Shown: piece after piece, positions 1-10,927 of the stretch
How positions within the stretch are numbered: position 1 is the stretch's first letter
Layout: each line of letters opens with the position of its first letter
Assembly (NCBI GenBank): GCA_015143295.1
Contig: CM026556.1
Coordinates: 16,182,547-16,246,546 of the forward strand
Direction: 5' to 3'
DNA from: Tetracentron sinense
Lineage: Eukaryota > Streptophyta > Magnoliopsida > Trochodendrales > Trochodendraceae
Length of the DNA: 64,000 nt
Made by a program: the position numbers and the translations under genes
Notes under the pieces: model-generated
Databases searched by the model: none
Told to the model about the DNA's origin: nothing
The model's input: only the letters and a program-made list of their open reading frames with translations

Positions 1-175
1 GCTCCCACTATTTGCTTGTTGAGTTTTCACCATATTCACTCATAGGTGAGAGGGATTGGGCCCGGCTTTCACCTATCAGCTTACTCACACTCCCCGCTAT
101 GGGATCACATAGTGTATGGTAGAAGATCATAATACTTAGGGACTTGTCCCCAGTCTTATATACACATGATATATC
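1..175 (-). repeat. K: left part of a copia-type LTR interrupted by E
   Basis: This stretch has no gene. It ends in ATATC, which recurs immediately right of element E at 58468-58472, so 1-175 and 58473 onward were contiguous before E inserted. Its right-hand continuation ends in a copia-like LTR terminus at 60388, so this is probably the downstream (R/U5) side of a minus-oriented LTR whose other end lies outside the window. An internal-region origin cannot be excluded, because no primer binding site is visible. Confidence 0.5.
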
Positions 176-690
176 TGAAAGTATGCCTCTTTTTAATTTT
201 AGAAACACAGTTCTTGGGGGCCATACATCGAATCCCAAGATCTGACTAAGATTCTAATTGATTTTATTCAATGAAGTTAGGAATAACATTCACCTTTGTG
301 ACTTCGAAATTGTTAAGTCAAATCCACGTTAGAATAGTACTTGCAAAACTTCACAAGTGTCAAGTCTCTTGTCGATTCACACGAACCTTCTTTTTCCTTT
401 AAAGCTTTCTCTAATGGAAGCTAATGGCCCTTCCAAATTTCTAGCTCTAGGAATCATGAATAAAAGATCCAATCTTTATTATCAAGAACCTTTCTTGATG
501 ATCAAGATCCTTGATCTTCTTCTTCTTGATTATTCAAAACTTAGAACACACAAGAGAAGAAAGGGGAGAGTGGTGACTGTACACCACTAGAGAGAGGGGC
601 TGAGTGTGAGATTTGAGGAGAGGGGAGAGGTTTCCAAATTTGGAAATTCTGGAAAATATTATTGTGTACCAAGCCTTGGACGTCCACCTC

Positions 691-700
691 TTTATATAGG
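691..700 (-). promoter_or_regulatory. TATA box in E 3' LTR
   Basis: The minus-strand read is CCTATATAAA, a good plant TATA consensus, in the LTR's transcriptional orientation and about 515 bp from its downstream end. The same motif is conserved in the other LTR at 49751-49760. Confidence 0.6.
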
Positions 701-1272
701 AGAGCTTGGGTTGCTTGCAACTTAAGAGTCCACTTTCTAATCTAATTAGAATTCGTCAATTTGTTTCTAATTCTTGATTTCTCATAATCCAATTAGGAAT
801 AATCATTAATAGAAACTAACCTTATCCATTAGTGTCCAACTAATCTTATCCTTATCCTAATCCAATTAGGATTCCTTGATTAGTAAGAAACAAATAGAAT
901 CCTTGTCCAACAAGGAATCTTTAATTAGTAACTAACTCTAACTAACTAACTAACCTTATCTAATAAGAAGTGTCGCGACCCAAAACCCACCCTAGGAGTT
1001 AGAGTGAACTTTGGACGACTAATCATGGCTTACATGACTTGCTTGACAAACCAACCTGCGAAAACCCACAGAGCATATACAATAGAGGATGACAGCGGAA
1101 ACATAACTATAAAACACAGCGGAAGTCTAACAACCTCTAAGTATATATACACATGGTCTAAGTTTAATACAAAGGAAATCAAAACAAAGAAAGTGCGGAC
1201 ATGCCCGCCAAAATACATGGAGATAATCGCTCATGCTCACCCACAGCTAATCCACTCAGAATCTAACACCAC

Positions 1273-1392
1273 CTACTGGTAACCCTCTACGGGAGGTTCC
1301 TCCAAAGGCTCCTCGACGTACTCCTCTTCCACCCATGGGCCAGGAGCACAAACATCAAATTGAGCAGCAGCTCCCTCAGAACCTGCCGACAT
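1273..1392 (-). CDS. Short conserved LTR ORF, 39 aa (S1 copy)
   Basis: This is a 39-codon ORF on the LTR sense strand. It begins MSAG, contains the acidic core PWVEEEYVEE and ends EGYQ. The same product is predicted from the LTRs of A, D, G and H, and a longer version sharing MSAG and PWVEEEY from B and C. One residue differs from the A copy (Q for P before FDV). No known domain is recognised. It would lie in the transcript leader, downstream of the putative promoter. Whether it is translated is unknown; it could instead be conserved for RNA structure. Confidence 0.4.
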   Translation of the reverse strand: MSAGSEGAAAQFDVCAPGPWVEEEYVEEPLEEPPVEGYQ

Positions 1393-2818
1393 AAGAAGTA
1401 CGGCTGAGCATGGAATACTCAGCGGGTACTAAATACTAACCAATAGTCATAGCATAAAAATAGCAATACATAAATCAGGAGCAATTCATATATGTTAGAC
1501 GGAAACAATTCATATCATACAAGGAAGTAAAGCAATATAATTCATCATGTTGCATTCATAAAAGCCGATAACCCTTGAAAACACCGTGCGCTTGACTTGA
1601 CTTAAAGTACCCTTTTCGTGCTTGAAAACTCGTCTTGTCTATCTTGCTTGATTCTTGTATGTCGTGTCATGTCATGCATGTCATGCGTGCTAGCTTGTGA
1701 TCATGTAACTTGTGAGATACACTTGTGAGATATCCTTGTGAGATGCGCTTGAGAGATGCCTTGAGAGGGAAGGGAGACCCTTCTTTATGCAATGCACTTG
1801 CGAGGGAAGGGAGACCATTCTTCATGATATGTATGTACTTGCGAGGGAAGGGAGGCCCTTCTTCATGATATGCACTTGTGAGTGAGGGGAGACCCCTCGT
1901 GGAATGTTGGTTCTTGTTTTCTTGTGAAAAGCGAGGTAAAACATATCATAGGATATGTCCCACCTCTAACCATGTTCTTGAAAACCTCGATAAATCATGT
2001 CATGCATGCCGTGCTCGTGGGAACCGTGTACATACTTGCATTTAAATTTAAATATGACATTTGGGTAATTTCACAACACATATAACATCAATGATTAAGC
2101 AATGTAATATTCATATCATTTAGGGAAAGCAAGAAAACACACTATCATAGGCCCTAGCAATATCCATAATTTGTTAGGCATGCATTTCCTAATTTACAAC
2201 TCACTTTATTCACCTTGGCATTTCATCAAACATGGTGTGTTCATTATTCATTTACCCTACAACATGCTTTTCCAGATGGATTTTACTCAGATCATGCATG
2301 TATGTTCATTATTGGAACAATGCCCTCCCCATTTTAATCATCACAACACAACCATTGGCATCCAATCGCCCATTCCATCTCCATTCACCATTCACCATTC
2401 ACCATTCACCATCTCATAGCACATGTGTAAAGGAAAGAAAAACAAAAGAAATAAAGGGAAAAGAGGAACTATAACTAGGAGGGTAGCAAGAAGTACCGAC
2501 CTTGAAGAAATGAGGAAGAAACCCCTTCCAAAAACGACCGTGAGGTGCTGCCCTAGCTTGAGGAGATGCTCCTCACGAGCTTGTGCCTTGATCTTGAAGA
2601 AAAACCGGACTTGAAGTGATCTAGGGTCTCAAAACCCCTTGATTTCTCTCCAAAATGGAAACCCTAGGTTTAGGAATCACCCTCTCCTCTCTTCTTATCT
2701 CCAAATCTCTCTAAGTGTCGAAATGAAGCCCTACAGGCTCGGGTTAAACTCTTAAGGTAAGAGTGAACCGACCAAAAGAGTATAATACCCTTACTGAAAT
2801 TTCTACACAAACACGAGT

Positions 2819-3026
2819 GCCGAACACGTTGTGCTGTGAACAGTGCCAAACACGTTGTGCTGTGAATAGTGTCGAACACGTTGTGCTGTGAACAGTGCCG
2901 AACACGTTGTGCTGTGAACAGTGCCGAACACGTTGTGCTGTGAACAGTGCCGAACACGTTGTGCTGTGAACAGTGCCGAACACGTTGTGCTGTGAATAGT
3001 GCTGAACACGTTGTGCTGAGCTCGTT
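2819..3026. repeat. 26-bp tandem repeat, 8 units
   Basis: The unit GCCGAACACGTTGTGCTGTG plus AACAGT is repeated about eight times with few substitutions, the last unit partial. It occupies the position that holds CGATCG palindromes in the other LTRs of this family. It is followed by degenerate CGTTGTGC/ACAACGTG inverted motifs to about 3100. Confidence 0.9.
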
Positions 3027-3129
3027 GTCCGTTGTCTTAAGTACAACGTGCCCGTTGTGCTGTACAACGTGCCCGTTGTCTGTTGCACAACGGATGCACA
3101 ATGTATACGTTGTCTGTGCCTTATCAGAG

Positions 3130-3215
3130 CACGTTATCCGAGCTACGTCCTTAGTGCCTTCTGAGCTACGTCCTTAGCGCCTTCCGAGCTACGTCCTTAG
3201 CGCCTTCCGAGCTAC
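3130..3215. repeat. 23-bp tandem repeat, ~3.5 units
   Basis: The unit GAGCTACGTCCTTAGCGCCT plus TCC (or close variants) recurs head to tail. It lies just before the conserved GCCTGCAGGTCCAGACTG boundary, within S1's replaced control region. Confidence 0.8.
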
Positions 3216-4848
3216 GATTGCCTGCAGGTCCAGACTGTTTTGGCCATATCTTTTGACTCGTTCGTCCGATTTTGACGATTCAACTTGCGTTGGGTTCGTA
3301 CTTCGAAAAGGAACATTTCAAAAGTTTCGGAATTTTCAATTTCTTCCTTATTTATTAATTATACCTCTTTAAAGGCAAAATGGCAACGAAAGTGCCATGC
3401 ATAAGATGTGAAAAGGTCCGGGGCTCTACAAGAAGAGTAGTTATTAGATTCTAATTAAATAATAATAAAAATTATTATTATTTAACACCTCCATGAAGTG
3501 GGCATCCCACCCTAGGTGGGTCCCACTCCACACGTCCCCAATGGGTTCTAAACCCTTTTGGTCACTTTAACTATTTCTTAAAAATATTCCCCAATGGGTC
3601 CTACCCATTTGGTTTTTCACATCCAATGTGATTCCACCTTTTAGAGCTTCACTATATCATATAGTGATTACTTAGAGAAATTAATCAATTTATTTATAAA
3701 TTAAATTAAATACTTTAAGAAGGTCCTTGTGTGTGGGATCTAAAGGGATCTCCTATTCCGGTTGTGGGACCAAGTACTCAACCTTTTGGTTAAAGCATTG
3801 TTACTAGGAAACACCTTTCCAACACTCCATTAGGATTATAGAATTTTATCTATATCCCTGGACTTCCACCAATCACTATTAATGTCTATTAACACAATGT
3901 GATTAACCTCCAGAAATTAGAGAATTGCTTGTAAGTACCATCTCACAATATATTTTCAAATAAATCCTTCCACATTCCGATATCACTTGTAAGCTTTCGG
4001 ATTGGAACAGTTCCAATTTCTTAGTCCCTAGCTTATGAATAGAACCCTTTCTCATGATTACTTTTTCATTGAACTGAACTTCCGAAACACTTTTGAAGAA
4101 ACATTAGAAAAGAACTGACATATATATATTTATATATACTTTTCCATATTAAAAATATCAACTTCGATAAAAACCATTTTACCGAAAAGCACCAGTACTG
4201 GATTTAACAGTTCAGTTCAACAAGTATCACCTTGATATCATTATCTCCAATTAAGGAGTTATGGATTCCTTATTGAGTGTTTACACACTTCTCCAAACAT
4301 TGTGTACATGACCCAACGTACCCGGAGTTAGTCCTGTGTATTGGACATTGCTGATTAGCACATCAAAGCCATATAGATAGATGTCTGAGAAGATGTTAAC
4401 CTCTCAGGTCTAAGGACAATTTGTCAAATGGATAAACTTAATACAATCTGACAGTGTATTCCATAGGGTATCCACTAGTGACCCCGTTCAGTATTATGTA
4501 CTTGTTACATATACTCACATGTTAGTCAAGAGTCACCACTCTCTATGAATGAGATTCATCACACTATCTCATAGAACTACACATGTGCAAGCATGATGAA
4601 GTACGGTGCCCAACCAGTAAACTCTAGAGGCTCCGAACAATATTAGGTTTACAAGGATCCGGAAAATCATATCTCCTCGCAACTTTTATATGATGTTCCT
4701 ACAATGTTTCCTATGGAACTTTATGTCTTCATCATATGAGGCAGTAATTAATATAAATACCCTTTATAGTTGGTTGTGTGAATATGATGCTTGTCTAATC
4801 AACATAGAAAAGTCTTTTATTGGCTTTTAAGGGCATATATGTCCAACA

Positions 4849-4860
4849 ATCTCCCACTTG
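4849..4860 (-). other. E polypurine tract
   Basis: The minus strand reads purine-rich AAGTGGGAGAT directly against the LTR start, as expected for the second-strand primer of an LTR retrotransposon. This fixes E's orientation as minus. Confidence 0.7.
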
Positions 4861-7800
4861 CACTCTAAGCCAATTAGATGTAATGCCCATCTTCTCAGTG
4901 ATGTTTCTCAAACACCGGCTGAATCATAAATTAATATACATGGTTCTGTCGTGTCTGCTTTACCACAACTATTGTAGTGATGTAATAACACTTGCAACTC
5001 TTGCAAATTTATTATCAATAATCACAGTCTTAAAAGACTAAACAAAAATGATACTATCCAACAGTCATTTTCAGAAGTTAACATGCTTGTGCTTTACCAT
5101 TGTACAATGCTCCGGACTAATCTGACCAATATCTTATCACATCAACATGTGATGAATATTCGGTCTAGTACAAGTATATTGTTTCATGATATCACATATC
5201 TAAGAGAAACAGATTCCATTCCATAAAGGTAAAAACTCTTTTCTTGGAATCTTACTTGCACAAAAACATTATTGTTATTGGGAGAACAATATCATTTTCC
5301 TTTTGTCTCTAAACCATTTAGAACTAAGAAAACATGTTGTCAAAGTTTTTGTCTTTCATTGCAAAATTGTTAGATCAAATCTAAGAGAAGAATAATATCC
5401 ATACTCCATTCACAATGAAAAGAATATTATCTTTGCATAGAGCCAAGAAAGTAATTATGCTCCCACTAACCAATTTGCACACAAATGATACTTTTATTCT
5501 TAGATGAAAATCAAACAGTTTGATTATTTCATCAGAATAAAAGTTAGTCCAACTACAGATTCTGGGACTTGTGGGTTCTAGTGTACTATTTAGGTATAGT
5601 GAGAGTAGAGAGTTGATCTCTATCGATTCTCATAGTTATTGATCTATTGGGCTTCCGCTTCTAGAACAATTCTAGATTCAGTTTCTCTACTAGGAAACTC
5701 GTATTCCTGTTTACAAATATCTTTTGTTATCCAGGAATAGAGACTAAATGTCTCTAATGCGAATCCCAAACTCATCTTCCATCAAATCATATCCAATATA
5801 ATTCGATTTAACAACACCATCATGCTATGGTTTGTTGTGGGAATTATCTGAGACAAGATGTAATGAGAGTAAATTATGAAATTTTTATTAAGAGGTACTC
5901 TTCTCAATCATGGAAGACTAACCTAGCTGTTTCTTTATTTCAATGAAGAATTCCCTGAACTTTTCAAAGAAGAATTCCTTGAACTTTTCAAAGAAGGTGA
6001 AATAAAGTTAGCTACCTCTTAATGGAAAATTCATATGATGATCATCCAACTTTTGTCCCATTCCTAAGTAGAAGTTTTATCTACTTAAATTTCTCATTCT
6101 CCTTAACAAACATGCAACTATTGCACTTATGCAAGATCATACAAAGCATTAGGAGCTAGAGGTTCCAACAATTAAGTTGGACTTGATGAGTATACAAACT
6201 GGACAATCCTTCCAAAGGTTTGTCTTGTATCCAATGACCAATTGCTTCACTATGAAGTACAATCCTTATACTTTGCTTTCTTCTCTGAAGAGCTCTTGTC
6301 GATACTACCAGAATATATTTCAAATGGAAAATATTTGGATTTCTTTCCTTTGCATAAATGCTCGGGATTTAGAAAATCCAACTCTTTTGAACATCTTTGC
6401 AAATAGCATTGAACTCTTCAAAGGTTCTTAGCCATATGCAACATGTGGGATTTCAGACAATCTGATTTCCTACTTGTTCAATATAACCAAGGACTGCGGG
6501 AGTTTGTTGAGAATCATATCCTCTGATTCAATAAATTTATTTCAATTTATCTCAGCACCAAGAATTGAGATTTATGAATCCAATGATCTCTATCATATTC
6601 TTTATGACTGGGTTTCCCTTGTCAACTTGGTGTCCACTTGTCCTTTTATATAGTAATCTGCCTAGCAGCCCTATTGTATTATGTAAACATCTCAAATGAC
6701 ATTTACCATTAGTAGTGAGAACTTGAGCAATTCTTTAGATGGTAAGCACAAACTTGAGATTCCCTTTCCATTCCAAACACTTTGAATTGGTCAAGAGATT
6801 CTCATTAAAGTCTTGGTAAGGTGGTTATAGAATGACATGACAATTAAAACATACATCATAATTTCACACATTATAATATCATTAGATCAGGGCTTTCTTT
6901 GATGATATTGCTCATTATTCAATCAAATTTCATAGACCCCTCGATCTATAAAATTAGGAAATATGTTACTTCATATTTATGATGAGCATTGGGTGCCTTA
7001 TAATACACATGCAATCTTCCATTTTAGGATAGTACCACACATGCACTACAAGGTGGATAGTAACTATCCATCACTGAGCATCTCATGCATAACTCCTTAT
7101 GTAAATCAGCGATTCCCAATTTTCTTGCAACCTCCAAGGACAACATGACTGTCACTGTTTCAGCCGTCATACTCCTTGGTTAAGTGAAACCCATCATTCT
7201 GGTTCGTCATATGATCATGTAGGGCTGTGCCCCCATTTTAGTTGACACTCCTTATCAGGCCATACACAAACGTATCTACTATAGAAATAAGGCTCTAGGA
7301 GTTTAACTCAGACTGAATTATGTCAATACCTTTTGGCAAGACAAGACTCAGGCTAATTAATTCCTAGTTTTATTGATAATTGAAGGTCATAGGACAATAT
7401 TATCCCATAGGATAGATTAGCCCATGTAATTCACTTAATATTTTTCTTGAGGGAAAATAGAATATTATGAACAAATTATACATCTAATGCATATATTAAA
7501 AGCATTCACAATATTTATCATTGCATCACATGCATAGAACAATATACAAAATCATCACATGATAATAAATCAAATTTCGTTTAATTAGATCAAACTAATT
7601 CCAATGAACTCCCACTAGCCCCAGAAATCTTAATGGATCTAATCCAAGGGTACAAAGGTCATTTTTAACATCAGTGGGCTTTTAGATGGTTCATTCATCC
7701 ATATGATGGACCATTGGTCATACCAAGCACCATTGGCCCAAAATAACAATTATAAAGTGTCCATGTGCATCACTAAACCCCATAAGTCAAAATGGACTAT

Positions 7801-8320
7801 ATTATCCTGTAATTCTCTACAAATTATTTTTAGCACATTAAGGTTCACCAACTCTAAGTGTAAAAAAAATTATGGGAGTTTTTAAACAACTCTCTAAGAC
7901 CTCTACTAGGGTCTATAAGTGTCACTCAAGCACTTCCCATAATCATGAATATTGTTAGCTTACATCTATGCCAATTAAGGCACAATTATCTCATAATCAT
8001 GCAAGTAACATATTCCACGTAAAAATTTCAACATGGACTACATGCATCACGTCCAAAAGGGCTATAATAATGTGTTTCAATAATCACATTATCACAAGGT
8101 TTTTGGACTTTTCTAAGCAACTAAAAGCTATAACAAATCATCACATGAAATACATAATATAGCCACACAATGGGTCAACATGATCATGCTATCTTAGAAA
8201 TCCTACAACTACTCTTGTAGAACGCCTTCTAAGATTTATTCTCCATGCGATTACCATCATCTTCTATCTTCAATTCGATTTCTCCAAAAAAAAAATCAGC
8301 AACTCCTAATACTAAGATTC
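4849..8320 (-). other. E internal region, 3' part, non-coding
   Basis: About 3.5 kb of AT-rich sequence lies between E's polypurine tract and element A. The longest ORFs are under 90 codons and none shows Gag, protease, RT, RNase H or integrase motifs on either strand. No tandem repeats are conspicuous. This supports a non-autonomous (LARD-like) status for E, although very old decayed coding sequence cannot be excluded by eye. Confidence 0.6.
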
Positions 8321-8529
8321 TGTAGAGCCCCTGACCTTTTCACATTTAATGCATGACACTTTCGTTGCCATTTTGCCTTTAAAGAGGAATAATTAATAAA
8401 TAAGGAAGAAATTGGAAATTCCAAACCGTCAGAAATGTTCATTTTCGAAGTACGAACCCAACGCAAGTTGAATCGTCAAAATTCGACGAGCGAGTCAAAA
8501 GATATGGCCAAAACAGTCTGGACCTGCAG

Positions 8530-8725
8530 GCAACCGATTGCTCGGTCCATAGAGCGATCGATCGGTCCAAAACCGATCGATCGGTAGCTATCGACTGGTC
8601 AAGATTTTTGTATGGGGAAATTTTCCAGAGAGTTGATTTTTGGTCGAGAGCTCGGTCAACACACCGATCGCTCGGTAGGCAACCGATCGATCGATCGGTC
8701 ATTAACACCGATCGCTCGGTACTCG
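8530..8725. repeat. CGATCG palindrome block in A 5' LTR
   Basis: Several copies of ACCGATCGATCGGT-like and ACCGATCGCTCGGT-like palindromes lie within 200 bp, split by a conserved block around GTATGGGGAAATTTTCCAGAG. The position is upstream of the presumed transcription start, so it is a candidate enhancer or protein-binding array. The number of CGAT units varies between LTRs (a 4-bp unit is extra here relative to the 3' LTR). Confidence 0.8.
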
Positions 8726-10160
8726 CGTTTTTTTTGCAGAAATTTCAGTAAGGGTATTATGATCTTTTGGTCGGTTTACTCTTACCTTAAGATTCTTGCC
8801 CGAGCCTTTAGGGCTCATTCTCAACACTTAGAAGATTTGGGGGATTAGAAGAGAGGAGAAAGGGTTTCCTAAGCTAGGGTTTTGCTTTTGGAGAAGAATC
8901 AAAGGGGTTTTGAGACCCTAGATCACTTCAAGTCCGACTTTTCTCCAAGATCACGGCTCAAGCACCCGTGGAGAGCGTTCCCCAAGTTAGGGCAGCACCT
9001 CACGGTCGTTTTTGGAAGGGGTTTCTTCCTCATTTCTTCAAGGTCGGTACCTCTTGCTACCCTCCTAGCTATAGCTCCTATTTTCCTTTATTTCTCTTTG
9101 TTTCCTACCTTTGTACATGTGCTATGAGTTTGGAAATGTGAACGTGGTGAATGGAGATGGAATAGGCGATTGGATGCCAATGGTTGTGTTGTGATGATTG
9201 AAATAGGGGAGGGCATTGTATCCATAATAAACACACATTTATGATGTGAGTAAACTCACCTAGAAAAGCATGATTTAGGTTTAAATGAATAATGAATAAT
9301 GAACACACCATGTTTGATGAAATGCCAAGGTGAATAAAGTGAGTTGTAAATTAGGAAATGCATGCCTAATAAATTATGGAAATTGCTAGGGCCTATGATA
9401 GTGTCTTTTCTTGCTTTCCCTAAATGATGTGAATATTACGTTGCTCAATCATTGATGCCATATGTGTTGTGAATTACCCAAATGTCATATTTAAATTTAA
9501 ATGCAAGTATGTACATGATTCCCACGAGCACGGCATGCATGACATGATTTACCGAGGTTTTCAAGAACATGGTTAGAGATGGGACATATCCTACGATATG
9601 TTTTATCTCGCTTTTCACAAGAAAACAAGAACCAACATTCCACGAGGGGTCTCCCCTCACTGACAAGTGCATATCATGAAGAAGGGCCTCCCTTCCCTCG
9701 CAAGTACATACATGTCATGAAGAAGGGTCTCCCTTCCCTCTCAAGTGCATTGCATAAAGAAGGGTCTCCCTTCCCTCTCAAGGCATCTCTCAAGCGCATC
9801 TCACAAGGATATCTCACAAGTGTATCTCACAAGTTACATGATCACAAGCAAGCACGCATGACATGCATGACATGACACGTACGACACGCTCGACAAGATC
9901 AAGCAAGACAAACACGACAAGCTTTCAAGTACGAAAAGATATTTCAAGCCAAGTCAAGTGCACAATGTTTTCAAGAGGTTTTATCGGCTTTCTATGAAAT
10001 ACAAGCATGATTATAAATTGCTTTACTTCCTTGTATGATATGAATTGTTTCCGTCTAACATATATGAATTGCTCCTGATTTATGTATTGCCATTTTTATG
10101 CTATAACTGTTGGTTAGTATTTAGTACCCGCTGAGTATTCTATGCTCAGCCGTACTTCTT

Positions 10161-10280
10161 ATGTCGGTAGGTTCTGAGGGAGCTGCTGCTCCATTTGATG
10201 TTTGTGCTCCTGGTCCATGGGTGGAAGAGGAGTACGTCGAGGAGCCTTTGGAGGAACCTCCCGTAGAGGGTTATCAGTAG
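10161..10280 (+). CDS. Short conserved LTR ORF, 39 aa (A 5' LTR copy)
   Basis: This 39-codon acidic ORF starts MSVG, contains PWVEEEYVEE and ends EGYQ. It lies directly after the CTGAG...CTCAG hairpin. The homologous 3' LTR copy at 17581-17700 reads MSAG. It is A's best candidate leader peptide; translation is unproven. Confidence 0.4.
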   Translation: MSVGSEGAAAPFDVCAPGPWVEEEYVEEPLEEPPVEGYQ

Positions 10281-10582
10281 GTGGTGTTAGATTCTGAGTG
10301 GATTAGCTGTGGGTGAGCATGAGTGATTATGTCCATGTATTTTGGCGGGCATGTCCGCACTTTCTTTGTTTGATTTCTTTGTATTAAACTTGGACCATGT
10401 GTATATACTTAGAGGTTGTTAGACTTCCGCTGTGTTTTATAGTTATGTTTCCGCTGTCATCCTCTATTGTATATGCTCTGTGGGTTTTTGCAGGTTGGTT
10501 TGTCAAGCAAGTCATATAAGCCATGATTAGTCGTCCAAAGTTCACTCTAACTCCTAGGGTGGGTTTTGGGTCGCGACAGAAG

Positions 10583-10595
10583 TGGTATCAGAGCT
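10583..10595 (+). other. A primer binding site (tRNA-iMet)
   Basis: TGGTATCAGAGCT lies 4 bp after the 5' LTR end and is complementary to the 3' end of plant initiator methionine tRNA. Confidence 0.92.
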
Positions 10596-10927
10596 TAGGC
10601 TTTAGGTCTTTAGGGTCACTTAGAATCTTATACCACGGCTTGACAAGAGCATATGTTAGGAAACAAGTTAGGAAGGAAGTAAGTCGGGAGCGAGTCTGGT
10701 TCGAAGTGTAAGACTAAACTTTAGTCTTAGTCTAAAGTGGTTGCTTTAACCAAGTACGGGTCCTAGGTACGCTAGAACATATTATGTGATGAATACTCTG
10801 ATGACTTGATGTGATGTGTATTAGTATTATACAACTAATACAAATTGAATTATTGTGAAATGGCATTGAAATAAACTGTGGTTTAAAGTTAGACTCATGT
10901 GGTGTTATTATTCTCAGGACTTTAGTC
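10596..10927 (+). other. A leader between primer site and gag
   Basis: About 330 bp of untranslated leader with no gene seen. Equivalent leaders lie in B, C and D between the primer binding site and the gag start. Confidence 0.6.

Larger units (their letters stand above)
971..3430 (-). repeat. S1: solo LTR, gypsy A/D-type
   Basis: S1 starts TGTCGCGACCC and ends GGGGCTCTACA on the plus strand, which are the reversed ends of element A's LTR. A perfect AGAAG TSD lies at 966-970 and 3431-3435. It is 2460 bp long with no internal region, so it is a solo LTR left by LTR-LTR recombination. Its upstream control region differs from its relatives: the CGATCG palindrome block is replaced by 26-bp repeats (2819-3026). 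It carries the short MSAG ORF intact. Confidence 0.92.
176..4848 (-). repeat. E 3' LTR (with solo LTR S1 inside)
   Basis: This LTR matches the split 5' LTR at 20468-20937, 49706-50343 and 57419-58467. It starts TGAAAGTATGCC on the plus strand and ends GTCCAACA. The net length is about 2.2 kb. Relative to the 5' LTR it carries an extra segment of roughly 50 bp near 3542-3595, apparently a duplication around CCCCAATGGGT. The S1 insertion at 971-3430 is confirmed by the unoccupied site in the 5' LTR near 50026-50036. Confidence 0.88.
8321..10578 (+). repeat. A 5' LTR
   Basis: This LTR is 2258 bp and runs TGTAGAGCCCC...TCGCGACA. In order it holds the conserved TCAAAAGATATGGCCAAAAC motif, the CGATCG palindrome block (8530-8725), a GATCACTTCAAG-containing leader, GGGAGACC-type repeats on the opposite strand (9640-9770), the CTGAG hairpin, and the MSAG short ORF. 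The TATA box is not obvious in this copy. Confidence 0.93.

Noticed and set aside
2819-3026. Possible CRISPR-like array
   Set aside because: Units are head-to-tail with no unique spacers, in a plant LTR context; it is a tandem repeat.
2670-3101. 143-aa minus ORF with repeated FTAQRVRHCSQHN-like peptide
   Set aside because: It is produced by the 26-bp tandem repeat in S1, whose period (not a multiple of 3) gives open frames in several registers; no start context or homolog.
10583-10595. tRNA gene
   Set aside because: Only the tRNA 3'-end complement is present, which is a primer binding site; no cloverleaf was seen anywhere in the window.
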